A stretch of DNA of 64,000 bases, taken from an uncultured Lachnospiraceae bacterium (GTDB taxonomy: Bacteria; Bacillota; Clostridia; Lachnospirales; Lachnospiraceae). Location of the stretch: NCBI GenBank assembly GCA_949840915.1, contig CATKXY010000002.1, positions 124,001-188,000 of the forward strand. The letters are read 5' to 3'. The notes under the pieces are model-generated. The model was not told where the DNA came from and ran no database searches. It saw only the letters and a list, made by a program, of their open reading frames with translations. The position numbers and the translations under genes are program-made. This document shows, in pieces, positions 10,278 to 18,306 of this stretch (the first letter of the stretch is position 1; the number at the start of each line of letters is the position of its first letter).

Positions 10278-10306
10278 TTGCGAATTAAAAAAATGGATAG
10301 TATACT
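10278..10306 (+). promoter_or_regulatory. Sigma-A type promoter opening polysaccharide region I
   Basis: TTGCGA (10278-10283), exactly 17 bases, then TATACT (10301-10306). It lies between the preceding terminator and the glycosyltransferase at 10383, so it most likely starts transcription of that gene. Confidence 0.65.
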
Positions 10307-10382
10307 TAAAGTAAGTATTTGGAAAAATATTGTAAACCGTGAGAGGAAAATTCGTGCCGTACTGCGGCGGAAAGAGGAATGC

Positions 10383-11312
10383 ATGAGTCTGTTGAGTGTG
10401 ATTGTTCCGTGTTATAATGAGGAGGAGAGCGTGGCTCTGTTCTATCAGGAGCTGGTCAAAAATGATCCCTTTTTTGCGGAAAAAGGAATAGAGCTTGAAC
10501 TTCTGTATATTGATGACGGTTCGCGGGACGGCACTGTAAGGGAGATCAAAATGCTTCGGGAGGCGGATGCGCGGGTGCATCTGGTGTCTTTTTCCCGAAA
10601 TTTCGGCAAGGAGGCCGCCATGTTTGCGGGGCTGGAAAAGTCCCGGGGTGATTATGTGGTGATGATGGACGTCGATCTGCAGGATCCCCCCTGTCTTCTG
10701 CCGGAGATGTTCGCAGGGCTGGAGGAGGGATATGACTCTGTGGCCACCAGGCGCGTAAGCCGCAAGGGTGAGCCTCCCGTGCGTAGTTTTTTTGCCAGAC
10801 GGTTCTATGGTCTGATGAAGAGGATATCCCAGACGGAAATGATGGACGGCGCAAGAGATTACCGCCTGATGACCAGGCAGATGGTGGATGCGATCCTGTC
10901 TATGCAGGAGTATAACCGTTTTACGAAGGGGATTTTCGGCTGGGTGGGATTTCGTACCAAGTGGCTGGAGTATGAGAATGTGGAGCGTGCCAGAGGAGAG
11001 ACCAAATGGAACTTCTGGAAGCTTTTGATGTATTCCTTCGACGGGATCGTGGCTTTTTCCACAGCGCCGCTCTTGATTTCCTCTCTGATGGGTGTGTTGT
11101 TGTGTATGGTAGCTTTTACAATGATCATTTTTACGATCGTGCGCAAGATCATTTTCGGCGACCCGGTTTCGGGCTGGCCGTCTCTTGTATGTATCATTCT
11201 TTTGACCAGCGGCATCCAGTTTTTCTGTACAGGCATTCTGGGGCAGTATCTGGCCAAAACTTATATGGAGGTCAAGCGTCGTCCGATTTATTTGGTGCGA
11301 GAAGAGTTGTAA
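10383..11312 (+). CDS. DPM1/GtrB-like glycosyltransferase family 2, membrane-anchored
   Basis: Predicted polyprenyl-phosphate glycosyltransferase of 309 residues, transferring a sugar from a nucleotide donor to a lipid phosphate at the inner face of the membrane. The GT-A fold starts with LLSVIVPCYNEEESV; acidic motifs DDGSRDGT and MMDVDLQDPP coordinate the donor and metal. After the catalytic domain two hydrophobic segments (about 225-255 and 265-290) match the two-helix anchor of the GtrB/YkcC/DPM1-like group. ATG at 10383 has AGAGGA 4-5 bases upstream, and upstream in-frame codons lack this. It follows a clear promoter and opens the first glycan region. The actual sugar cannot be read from sequence. 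Confidence 0.9.
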   Translation: MSLLSVIVPCYNEEESVALFYQELVKNDPFFAEKGIELELLYIDDGSRDGTVREIKMLREADARVHLVSFSRNFGKEAAMFAGLEKSRGDYVVMMDVDLQDPPCLLPEMFAGLEEGYDSVATRRVSRKGEPPVRSFFARRFYGLMKRISQTEMMDGARDYRLMTRQMVDAILSMQEYNRFTKGIFGWVGFRTKWLEYENVERARGETKWNFWKLLMYSFDGIVAFSTAPLLISSLMGVLLCMVAFTMIIFTIVRKIIFGDPVSGWPSLVCIILLTSGIQFFCTGILGQYLAKTYMEVKRRPIYLVREEL

Positions 11313-11381
11313 TTTGGAGAAAGTACACTGTTCGGCACTTTTTGCGGGCTTTTCTGTCTAAAAATGCGGACGAAAGTACTT

Positions 11382-11446
11382 TTTTATCAATCGACAACTA
11401 TGATAAAATAGTAGCAGGCACTCACAAAAAGGAGCAAGACTCGACA
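11382..11446 (+). promoter_or_regulatory. Promoter/operator region with Spo0A-box-like sites
   Basis: ATCGACA at 11390-11396 and CTCGACA at 11440-11446 each match 6 of 7 bases of the Spo0A box (TTCGACA, reverse of TGTCGAA), in the same orientation. The first lies in the spacer of a perfect 8-base inverted repeat, TTTTATCA (11382-11389) and TGATAAAA (11401-11408). TATGAT at 11399-11404 could be a -10 element. The gene just downstream encodes a Spo0A-type DNA-binding domain, which suggests autoregulation; that link is inferred. Confidence 0.4.
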
Positions 11447-11465
11447 TATGAAAGGGGAATTCATT

Positions 11466-11843
11466 ATGGACATTGCAGGAGTAAATGATTATGAATTGGA
11501 GAAGTATATTACTGCCATTATGCTGGACATTGGAGTGCCGGCACATTTGAAAGGTTATCACTATCTGCGGGATGCGATTTTGCTTTCCGGCAGGGATATG
11601 GAAGTGGTGAGCAGTGTTACGAAGCTGCTCTACCCCGCTATTGCAAAGCGGTTTAAGACCACGGATCAAAAAGTGGAGAGGGCGATCCGCAATGCCATTG
11701 AGGTATCGTGGAACAGGGGCAATGCAGAGACTTTTAAGAAGATGTTCGGATATTCGGTGCTTTCGGGAAAAAGCAGGCCTACCAACAGTGAATACATAGC
11801 CCGGATTGCAGATAAGGTGCGTCTGGATTTTAAAGCAATGTAG
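11466..11843 (+). CDS. Stand-alone Spo0A C-terminal DNA-binding domain regulator
   Basis: Transcription factor of 125 residues made almost only of the Spo0A effector domain. Strong family stretches are DIGVPAHLKGYHYLRDAI, then VTKLLYPAIAKRF, the recognition-helix region KVERAIRNAIEVSWNRGN, and a C-terminal PTNSEYIARIADKVRLD. In Spo0A these residues contact the 0A box. The roughly 130-residue phospho-receiver domain is absent: there is only about a dozen residues before the DNA-binding domain, and no receiver is encoded just upstream. ATG at 11466 is preferred because AAAGGGG precedes it; ATG at 11448 is an alternative. Activity would therefore be phosphorylation-independent unless a partner supplies control. 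Position inside a glycan cluster suggests it regulates surface polysaccharide or matrix genes (inference). Confidence 0.9.
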   Translation: MDIAGVNDYELEKYITAIMLDIGVPAHLKGYHYLRDAILLSGRDMEVVSSVTKLLYPAIAKRFKTTDQKVERAIRNAIEVSWNRGNAETFKKMFGYSVLSGKSRPTNSEYIARIADKVRLDFKAM

Positions 11844-11890
11844 ACTCTACCGGTTTTTAGATTATGCTCTTGCGTTATGTGAATGCTTCG

Positions 11891-11928
11891 GCCACGGCTG
11901 CAACAGGGTGCAGCCGTGGCTGTTTTGT
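11891..11928 (+). terminator. Strong hairpin terminator after the Spo0A-like gene
   Basis: A perfect 12-base stem (GCCACGGCTGCA at 11891-11902 with its complement at 11909-11920) and a 6-base loop are followed by an interrupted T-rich tail (TGTTTTGTGG). The stem is excellent, the T tract imperfect. Confidence 0.8.
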
Positions 11929-11936
11929 GGTTTTGA

Positions 11937-11965
11937 TTGCTATTTTTTGGATAAAATGCTATGCT
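11937..11965 (+). promoter_or_regulatory. Promoter with extended -10, shared with the one at 31766
   Basis: TTGCTA (11937-11942), 17 bases, TATGCT (11960-11965) with TGC directly before the -10. From 11937 onward 30 of 37 bases match the promoter at 31766 without gaps, including spacer and initial transcribed bases. It should drive the membrane-protein gene at 12016 and the genes behind it. Confidence 0.65.
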
Positions 11966-12015
11966 AAAACAGATGAAATAGGATAGATTCTGTTTGTGCA
12001 GGAGAGGCGCCGGGG

Positions 12016-13017
12016 ATGAGAGCGTTTTTGTTTTTTTCGGGTATTATTTTAATTTCCATGCTGACGGGGACCGGCATACTGGGTGTTCTGTATGGCAGGG
12101 AGTCCAGAAAGCTCCATATGGCGGACAGGCTGATTTCAGGATTTATCGGGGTGCTTGGAGCGGCGGAGGCTGCGCATTTGGCTGCAGTCTTTTTGGGGCG
12201 TTCTTTTTCAGATGCGGTTGTTATGTTTTTGGCGGGACTGGCGGCGCTCTCGATATTTTCGGCAGCAATTGGGATTTGGCTGAGATCTGCGGGAAAAGTA
12301 AGCTTTCGGTCCGGCCGAAAGGGGACGGAGGTCACGCCGTTTTTGGCGGGGCTTTTTTTGGTGTTTGCTCTGTCGGTAATCTATCAGATTGTTACCTTGA
12401 CTTCGGGCGACAGTGTTTGCCGCACAGGGGATATGACGGTAGAGACGGTTCAGACCTTTTTGAAAACAGATGCTATTTATTCAGTCAATCCTCTGACCGG
12501 GCGCGCTTACGCCCAAGGTGTGCCGCTGCGGATCCGTATTATCGGCCTGCCTTCATTCTATGGTATGCTTTGCCGTGTCTTCGGACTGGAGGCCGCAGAG
12601 CTTGTGTGGCGGCTGATACCGCTGTTTACGCTGCTTATGAGTTATCTGGCTTTCTGGCTGTTGGCAAGGATATTTTTTGCTGAAAAAAAGGACGGGCAGA
12701 AGAGATTGCTATTTATGGTGTTTGTGGCCATTGTTTTCTGTGTGGGAGATTATCTGTACGGAATGGATGGATTTGGGCTGCTGTACTGCGGATTTCGGGG
12801 AGTGACGCTGCGGGGCATTGTCTTTCTGCCCTATGCGTTTGGCGCCGCACTGCGTCATAAATGGAAGCTGGCCGGGCTTTGTATTCTGGCTGAGGCCTGT
12901 GTGGTGTGGACTCTATATGGTTGCGGAGTCTGTCTTGCGGTTGTTCTCGGAATGGCTCTTGTGCGGCTGTGGCGAAAAGGCCGTGTCAGAAAATTTCCCG
13001 GGGCCGGGGAGGAATGA
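12016..13017 (+). CDS. Polytopic membrane protein, glycan locus (DUF6077-like)
   Basis: Integral membrane protein of 333 residues with about nine hydrophobic segments. A loop near residues 130-165 (TSGDSVCRTGDMTVETVQTFLKT, IYSVNPLTGRAYAQGVPLR) followed by more helices recalls large Lachnospiraceae membrane proteins annotated DUF6077, but I am not certain of that. The start has only a purine-rich GCCGGGG site. The stop codon overlaps the next start (ATGA), so the two are translationally coupled. Together they would make about 625 residues, close to one full-length protein of that kind, so they may be two halves of an originally single gene. Function unknown; a polymerase, transporter or GT-C-like role would fit the neighbourhood. 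Confidence 0.75.
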   Translation: MRAFLFFSGIILISMLTGTGILGVLYGRESRKLHMADRLISGFIGVLGAAEAAHLAAVFLGRSFSDAVVMFLAGLAALSIFSAAIGIWLRSAGKVSFRSGRKGTEVTPFLAGLFLVFALSVIYQIVTLTSGDSVCRTGDMTVETVQTFLKTDAIYSVNPLTGRAYAQGVPLRIRIIGLPSFYGMLCRVFGLEAAELVWRLIPLFTLLMSYLAFWLLARIFFAEKKDGQKRLLFMVFVAIVFCVGDYLYGMDGFGLLYCGFRGVTLRGIVFLPYAFGAALRHKWKLAGLCILAEACVVWTLYGCGVCLAVVLGMALVRLWRKGRVRKFPGAGEE

Positions 13018-13892
13018 GTATGTGGGAATCTATACGAAATGCCTGGGTCGGGTGGCAGAGCTTCACGGATGGCGGTAAGCTGGCAGCGCCGACGATGGCG
13101 GCCATTGTATATCTGATCATGAGAAACGGGCGGACGGGGCCTGCCTGCCGGCTGGCGCGCTATGGCGGCATGGCGGCGGCGCTATGCATCTGTCCTGTGA
13201 CGGCGGCGCTTTTAATGCACTATCAGACTTCCTTTTATGATTATCCGTGGATTTGGAGCATCGTTCCCATGACTGCGCTGACCGCACTGGGAGGCTCGGT
13301 GTTTTTGACGGATCAGTGGAAAAAGGGCGGCTGGAGCGCTTTATTGTATAACGCAGTGCTGACGCTTGTGTGCGTGGGGGTGCTGATCTTATGCGGAGGT
13401 CTGGGAGAGAACCCGGTGGACGCGGCGGCACAGCGCCGGGAGCGTTTGCAGGCGGAGGCTGTGCTGACAGAGACAAGGGCGGTCTGCGGGGAGGAGTTTT
13501 GTCTGTGGGCTCCAAGGGAGATTCTGGAGTATGCCAGGACGCAGGACGGAGGTATCAGTCTGCTCTACGGGAGAGACATGTGGGACGCCGCTTTACACGC
13601 TTACAGTTATGATGTGTATTCCGCGGAGGAGGAGACATTATATCTGTGGATAGAGCATCTGAGAGATTATGGGGCGGAAGGATTCGGAACTGAGGACTCC
13701 TCTGCGGAGGGGAGGGAATGTGTGAGACGCGCATTTGCCCTGGGAGCGGATGCGATTCTTCTGCCAATGGATGTACCGGGACTGGATGAAACGGCGGGAA
13801 ATCCGGAAAGTTCTGAATTACAGGCGTTATTGTTCGGAGAAGATGTGGAGATAATAAGACTTGAGACATATTTTTTGTTGAAAATGAGGTAA
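13014..13892 (+). CDS. Membrane protein with soluble C-terminal domain, coupled to preceding gene
   Basis: Protein of 292 residues starting MSMWESIRNAWVGWQSF, with a GGGGAGGA ribosome site and a 4-base overlap with the upstream stop. Residues 20-125 hold about four hydrophobic helices. After residue 130 comes a hydrophilic domain of about 160 residues (RETRAVCGEEF, LLYGRDMWDAALHAYSYDVY, DAILLPMDVPGLDE) that looks like the extracytoplasmic tail of GT-C or DUF6077-type proteins. I do not recognise a catalytic motif. It is followed after 4 bases by a glycosyltransferase, so it belongs to the same operon. It may be the second half of a split gene (see the neighbour). Confidence 0.75.
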   Translation: MSMWESIRNAWVGWQSFTDGGKLAAPTMAAIVYLIMRNGRTGPACRLARYGGMAAALCICPVTAALLMHYQTSFYDYPWIWSIVPMTALTALGGSVFLTDQWKKGGWSALLYNAVLTLVCVGVLILCGGLGENPVDAAAQRRERLQAEAVLTETRAVCGEEFCLWAPREILEYARTQDGGISLLYGRDMWDAALHAYSYDVYSAEEETLYLWIEHLRDYGAEGFGTEDSSAEGRECVRRAFALGADAILLPMDVPGLDETAGNPESSELQALLFGEDVEIIRLETYFLLKMR

Positions 13893-13896
13893 TCAT

Positions 13897-14673
13897 ATGA
13901 AGCAGGTCACAGGACGGGACGGACTGGTCAGCATTATCGTACCTGTCTATAATGTAAAAAAGTATATTTTGGAGACGATAAAGTGTGTGCGCCGCCAGAC
14001 GTATGAAGACTGGGAGCTGTTGCTGGTGGAGGACGGCAGCACTGACGGCACGGCGCAGCTTCTGGAAGTGTATGTGGCAGAAACCGGGGATAAGCGGATT
14101 CGTCTGATTGTTTCCGGCGTGAACGAAGGGGCTGCCAGAGCGCGCAACAGGGGACTTTCGGAGGCAGCGGGCCGTTATATCGCTTATCTGGACGCCGACG
14201 ATCTGTGGGAGCCTGTCAAGTTGGAGCGCGAACTTGCTTTTATGCTGAGGAGGCGAGCGGCTTTTGCCTTTACGGGCTATGAGTTTGCAGACGAGAACGG
14301 CAGGGGAATGGGACGGATCGTGCATGTGCCCGAGAGGCTTACCTACCGGCAGGCGTTGAAGAATACCACTATTTTTACTACAACGGTCATGTTTGACACG
14401 ATGCTGATTCCCAGGGAGCTGCTGCTGATGCCGGAGGTGAAAAGCGAGGATACGGCTCTGTGGTGGAAGGTGCTGCGCAGAGGCTATGTTGCCTATGGAC
14501 TGGATGAAAACCTGGTAAAGTACAGGCGCCCGGGCAAGAGTCTTTCTTCTAACAAGCTGGAGGCCATGCGCCGCATCTGGAATCTTTATCGCAGAGTGGA
14601 GGGGCTGGGAGTATTGGCCAGCGCCTGGAATTTCTGTTTTTGGGCTGCGCGGGCTGTGCTGCGCCGGGTATAG
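13897..14673 (+). CDS. Glycosyltransferase family 2
   Basis: Cytoplasmic GT-A glycosyltransferase of 258 residues. Classical motifs: LVSIIVPVYNVKKYI at the N-terminus, VEDGSTDGT, the NEGAARARNRGL stretch and the metal-binding YLDADDLWEPVKLE. The acceptor half holds SEDTALWWKVLRRGY, a typical ED acid/base region. The C-terminal 25 residues are hydrophobic and basic, suggesting peripheral membrane contact. ATG has GAGGTAATC upstream and starts 4 bases after the preceding stop. The transferred sugar is unknown. Confidence 0.9.
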   Translation: MKQVTGRDGLVSIIVPVYNVKKYILETIKCVRRQTYEDWELLLVEDGSTDGTAQLLEVYVAETGDKRIRLIVSGVNEGAARARNRGLSEAAGRYIAYLDADDLWEPVKLERELAFMLRRRAAFAFTGYEFADENGRGMGRIVHVPERLTYRQALKNTTIFTTTVMFDTMLIPRELLLMPEVKSEDTALWWKVLRRGYVAYGLDENLVKYRRPGKSLSSNKLEAMRRIWNLYRRVEGLGVLASAWNFCFWAARAVLRRV

Positions 14674-14693
14674 GACAGAATCTGAGTAAAATG

Positions 14694-14709
14694 TGCCTGC
14701 GGACAGGCA
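14694..14709 (+). terminator. Weak hairpin, possible terminator
   Basis: TGCCTG (14694-14699) pairs with CAGGCA (14704-14709) around a 4-base loop and is followed by AT-rich but not T-only sequence. It sits 20 bases after the glycosyltransferase stop. The rest of the gap to 14833 has another 6-base inverted repeat (14733-14738 with 14748-14753) and a possible -10 TATGAT (14771), without a good -35. Confidence 0.35.
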
Positions 14710-14832
14710 TAAATTTTAAATTATCTTAAGAATCGGGTTTTTTATGTACCCGACGGGAAAAATATGGTATTATGATAAGTATGGTATCGGGATATGGATG
14801 GAGCGGCTCTACGGGCTGCCGGAGGAAATGAT

Positions 14833-16308
14833 TTGAGTACACTTACCAATGAATACAAACTGAGACGGATGGAGTCTTTCAAGCGTCTGATCAATCTGGC
14901 TTTGTCTGCATTATGTCTGGCCCTGGAGACCGGTATTTTCGCCTATCACTGGCTGGTGCATTTTCAGTACAGTGTGGTGGAGTCCCTGCGGAACTTCGGT
15001 TACAAGGGTCATATTGTGGAGATTGCCTTTTACGGATTGATCCTGCTTTGCCTGACTACCATGTATGGGGGGATGCGTCTGGGGTATCTGAGGAACTCCG
15101 AGCTGATCTTCTCTCAATTGTTTGCTACGGTTCTGGCGTTGATGTTTATCTATGTGGAATTGTCGATTATGGCGCATCAGCCTTTTGTGCTGAAGGTGTT
15201 TGCCATGATGCTGGCAGAACAGACGATAACAGTTGTTATATATACTAATATAGCCAACAGGATCTACCGGAGTATTTTTCCTCCGAGAAAGCTGCTGCTC
15301 ATTCACGGCGAGAGACCCATTGAGGATATCTATAATAAGTTCGAGAGCCGAAAGGACAAGTACAGCATAGAGAAGACGCTCTGCATTCGCGAGGGACAGG
15401 ATCAGATCTGTCAGGAGATTGTCAGCAGCTATGAGAAGGGAGAGTGCAATGCGGTAGTTGTGTGGGATGTGTCTACTGCGGAGCGCAATTCTATCTTAAA
15501 ATTCTGTTATGCGCGATCCATACGAATTTATATCATGCCAAAGATTACAGATGTTATCTTAGCTGGGGCAGAGGAGCTGCATATTTTTGATTCTCCGCTG
15601 CTTCTGACCAGAGAATACAGTCTCAGTATGGAACAGCGTTTTATCAAGCGCAGTATTGATATCATATGTTCTTTAATATTGCTGATTCTCACGTCTCCCA
15701 TTATGCTGATCACCGCTTTGGCGATCAAGATTTATGACGGAGGTCCGGTATTGTATAAGCAGGTGCGCTGTACCAGGAATCAGAGGGAGTTCAGGATCAT
15801 GAAATTTCGCAGTATGCGGACGGATGCGGAGCGTGACGGTGTGGCAAGACTGGCGCAGAAGCACGATAGCCGTATTACGCCTATCGGGAAGTTTATCCGT
15901 ACCTGCAGGATCGACGAGCTGCCTCAGTTGGTGAATATTTTTCTGGGAGATATGTCTTTTATCGGCCCGAGACCTGAACGACCGGAGATTATCCGGGAGT
16001 ATGTGGAAGTGATGCCGGAGTTTGTTTATCGCATGAAGGTGAAGGCCGGTCTGGCAGGATTTGCCCAGGTGTACGGCAAATACAACACTTCTCCCTATGA
16101 TAAATTAAAGCTTGACCTGATCTATATAGAAAATTATTCCGTCTGGCTTGACCTGAAGCTGATGCTGCTGACGCTGAAGGTGTTATTCTGGCCCGACAGC
16201 ACGGAGGGCGTGGAGAGTGAGCAGGTGACTGCTTTTAAGAAGGAGCGGGGGCATTCGCCGGAGCGTGAGCCGGATGAAGAGAGAGACGGAGATACGGATG
16301 AGAATTAA
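14833..16308 (+). CDS. WbaP/CpsE-like polyprenyl glycosylphosphotransferase
   Basis: Initiating enzyme that transfers a sugar-1-phosphate from a UDP-sugar to undecaprenyl phosphate. The first 140 residues hold about four membrane helices, then a Rossmann-like region. The C-terminal 200 residues are the bacterial sugar transferase domain: KRSIDIICSLILLILTSPIM (membrane hairpin), GPVLYKQVR, FRIMKFRSMR, CRIDELPQLVNIFLGDMSFIGPRPERPE and the VKAGLAGFAQVYGKY stretch. A TTG start at 14833 is preferred because GGAGG (14821-14825) sits 7 bases before it; ATG at 14794 would place that site inside the gene. Product 491 residues. It heads the assembly genes that follow. Confidence 0.92.
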   Translation: MSTLTNEYKLRRMESFKRLINLALSALCLALETGIFAYHWLVHFQYSVVESLRNFGYKGHIVEIAFYGLILLCLTTMYGGMRLGYLRNSELIFSQLFATVLALMFIYVELSIMAHQPFVLKVFAMMLAEQTITVVIYTNIANRIYRSIFPPRKLLLIHGERPIEDIYNKFESRKDKYSIEKTLCIREGQDQICQEIVSSYEKGECNAVVVWDVSTAERNSILKFCYARSIRIYIMPKITDVILAGAEELHIFDSPLLLTREYSLSMEQRFIKRSIDIICSLILLILTSPIMLITALAIKIYDGGPVLYKQVRCTRNQREFRIMKFRSMRTDAERDGVARLAQKHDSRITPIGKFIRTCRIDELPQLVNIFLGDMSFIGPRPERPEIIREYVEVMPEFVYRMKVKAGLAGFAQVYGKYNTSPYDKLKLDLIYIENYSVWLDLKLMLLTLKVLFWPDSTEGVESEQVTAFKKERGHSPEREPDEERDGDTDEN

Positions 16309-16331
16309 ACCCGGAGAGAAGGAGTGAGACT

Positions 16332-17498
16332 ATGTGGGAAGGCTGCTATGCATCCGAGCCCTTTGACTTACGGCTGACGGTGCTTCGTCTGGTGCGAAAT
16401 CTCGGCCGGATCTTGTTGACTGTGCTGATAGGAACACTTGTGTTTGGCGGGGGATACTATATCAAAAATGTGCTGCTGGGTTCGCTGCCGAATTATGAGA
16501 GTGTTATAATCTGTAAGCTGGAGTACACGAATCCGCCGGTGCAGTCGGGGGATTATTATATCAACGAGATGACTTGGAATACCTATCTGGACTCGGAGGA
16601 ATTTGGGCGCATGGTGGAGGAATCCGAGCCTTTTATCTACATGGATGTGACGGCGGATCTGTGGACGGAATGCCCGGGAGGAGTGGCGGGAGCCCTGTCG
16701 GCGGCGGTAGCGTCGGATATTCATGTGCCTTCCTTTACTGTGAGCACTCCGGTGCGGGAGAAGACGGAGACCTTGTGCCAGGTGGTACAGAAGGTCCTGA
16801 CGGAGGAATTTGCTGCGGGTATTCCCGAGGTGGCTTCCGTCAAGGTCATCGATGTGAGCGGTCCGAAACTGGTGAAACCGGATGTCCGGCCGCTGCGTGC
16901 GATCGTATTAAGCGCAGTGCTGTCCTGTTTTTTTGCAGTTGTCTTTGTGCTGCTTGGGGAGATCGGGGCGGACAGTATCTGGCTTCCGGCTACCCTGCGC
17001 AAGCGCTATGGTTTAAAATGTTTAGGAACCGTAAACAGTATTGAATTAAGACAGAACATCAGTTATTTATTCCAAAATAAAAGAAAAGCTGCAGTTTGTA
17101 CAGTGGATCAGGGAATAAATCCCCGGGATGTGACAAAATGCCTGCAGGAAATCCTGCAGAATACGGTACAGGACGGGGAAGATGAAATACGGCATAAAGA
17201 AAAGCGTGAAGTGTGCGGTCAGAAAGCTTCTCAGGGAGTTGCCGGGACGGAATGGCTGCCTGTTCCCGCTCCGATTCTGTGTCCGGAGACTGCAAAGATC
17301 CTGAGGGAAGCGGACGGTGTGCTGCTGGTAGTGGAGGCGGGACTCCATGCGGGCAGGCGACTGGAGTATGTGTTGGAATTTTTGTCTGTGCAGGATGTTA
17401 CTGTGACGGCTGCGCTTCTGTGGAACGCGGATGAAACGCTTCTGCGCTGCTACTATTTAACGGGCGGACGTGAATCCGTGCAGGATGGAGAATTGTGA
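16332..17498 (+). CDS. Wzz/CapA-like chain-length protein with degenerate kinase-like tail
   Basis: Membrane protein of 388 residues. One helix near residues 25-48 and a second near 190-215 bracket an extracytoplasmic domain of about 140 residues, the layout of polysaccharide co-polymerases. The cytoplasmic C-terminal 170 residues resemble the fold of a bacterial tyrosine kinase (end region ILREADGVLLVVEAGLHAGRRL, AALLWNADE), but no Walker A GxxxxGK(S/T), no Walker B DxxP and no tyrosine-rich tail are present, so kinase activity is unlikely. AAGGAG lies 7 bases before ATG. It follows the initiating transferase by 23 bases and precedes a glycosyltransferase by 1 base. Predicted role: chain-length or export control. 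Confidence 0.78.
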   Translation: MWEGCYASEPFDLRLTVLRLVRNLGRILLTVLIGTLVFGGGYYIKNVLLGSLPNYESVIICKLEYTNPPVQSGDYYINEMTWNTYLDSEEFGRMVEESEPFIYMDVTADLWTECPGGVAGALSAAVASDIHVPSFTVSTPVREKTETLCQVVQKVLTEEFAAGIPEVASVKVIDVSGPKLVKPDVRPLRAIVLSAVLSCFFAVVFVLLGEIGADSIWLPATLRKRYGLKCLGTVNSIELRQNISYLFQNKRKAAVCTVDQGINPRDVTKCLQEILQNTVQDGEDEIRHKEKREVCGQKASQGVAGTEWLPVPAPILCPETAKILREADGVLLVVEAGLHAGRRLEYVLEFLSVQDVTVTAALLWNADETLLRCYYLTGGRESVQDGEL

Positions 17499-17499
17499 C

Positions 17500-18306
17500 A
17501 TGAGAGTAGAAGTTTTGGCTTCCGTTATGAATCAGGATATGGCAGCGCTGGCAGAGCAGATGAGGCTGGATTCCGATGCGGTGATTATCAATCAGTGCGA
17601 TCGGCTGGATCATGAGGAGATGGACTGTCGGGGACACCGGGTGCGTTTTTACTCTTTTCCGCAGCGCGGGATCGGCAGAAGCCGCAACGCGGCTATCGAG
17701 AGGGCGGATGGTGACATCTGCCTTTTTGCTGATGAGGATATCGTGTATGAGGAGGGTTATGCGGAGGCTGTCCGGGAGGAGTTTGTCCGCAATCCTCTTG
17801 CGGATATGATTCTGTTTAACATTGAGGTGGAGGAGTCCCGGCGCACCTATCATATTGAGGAGCGCAAGAGGGTGCATTGGTATAATTGCGGGCGTTATGG
17901 TGCGGTGAGCTTTGCGGTGAAAAGAGCGTGTCTTCTGGAGTCGGGTGTGCGTTTTTCTCTGCTTTTTGGCGGAGGGGCCAGATTCAGCAACGGGGAGGAC
18001 AGTCTGTTTTTGAAAGAATTCATGGATAAGGGCTACAGGGTGTATACGGCTCCCGTCACCATCGGGCATGAGACGGCCGGAGAATCCACCTGGTTTTCGG
18101 GGTATAATGAGAAATTTTTTTATGACAGGGGAGTCCTGTACCATTATCTATACGGTGTGATGGCGCTGCCCTTTGCCCTGCGGTTTCTGTTGGCTCACAG
18201 GGCGCTGCTCTGCGGAGAGCTGAGTCTGGGACAGGCTTATTCGAAGATGCGGAAAGGTATTCTCACGGGAAAGCGTCTCAGGAAGGAGGGGGCGGATGGA
18301 AAGTAG
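17500..18306 (+). CDS. Glycosyltransferase family 2-like
   Basis: Cytoplasmic glycosyltransferase of 268 residues. The N-terminus (MRVEVLASVMNQD) and the RGIGRSRNAAIERADGDICL then FADEDIVYEEGY stretch match the small GT2 subgroup whose first domain is shortened; ADED replaces the usual DxD. GARFSNGEDSLFLKEFM holds the acceptor-side ED motif. ATG at 17500 begins one base after the previous stop, with GGAG 9 bases upstream; an upstream ATG at 17470 would overlap the preceding gene. The donor sugar is not predictable. Confidence 0.85.
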   Translation: MRVEVLASVMNQDMAALAEQMRLDSDAVIINQCDRLDHEEMDCRGHRVRFYSFPQRGIGRSRNAAIERADGDICLFADEDIVYEEGYAEAVREEFVRNPLADMILFNIEVEESRRTYHIEERKRVHWYNCGRYGAVSFAVKRACLLESGVRFSLLFGGGARFSNGEDSLFLKEFMDKGYRVYTAPVTIGHETAGESTWFSGYNEKFFYDRGVLYHYLYGVMALPFALRFLLAHRALLCGELSLGQAYSKMRKGILTGKRLRKEGADGK

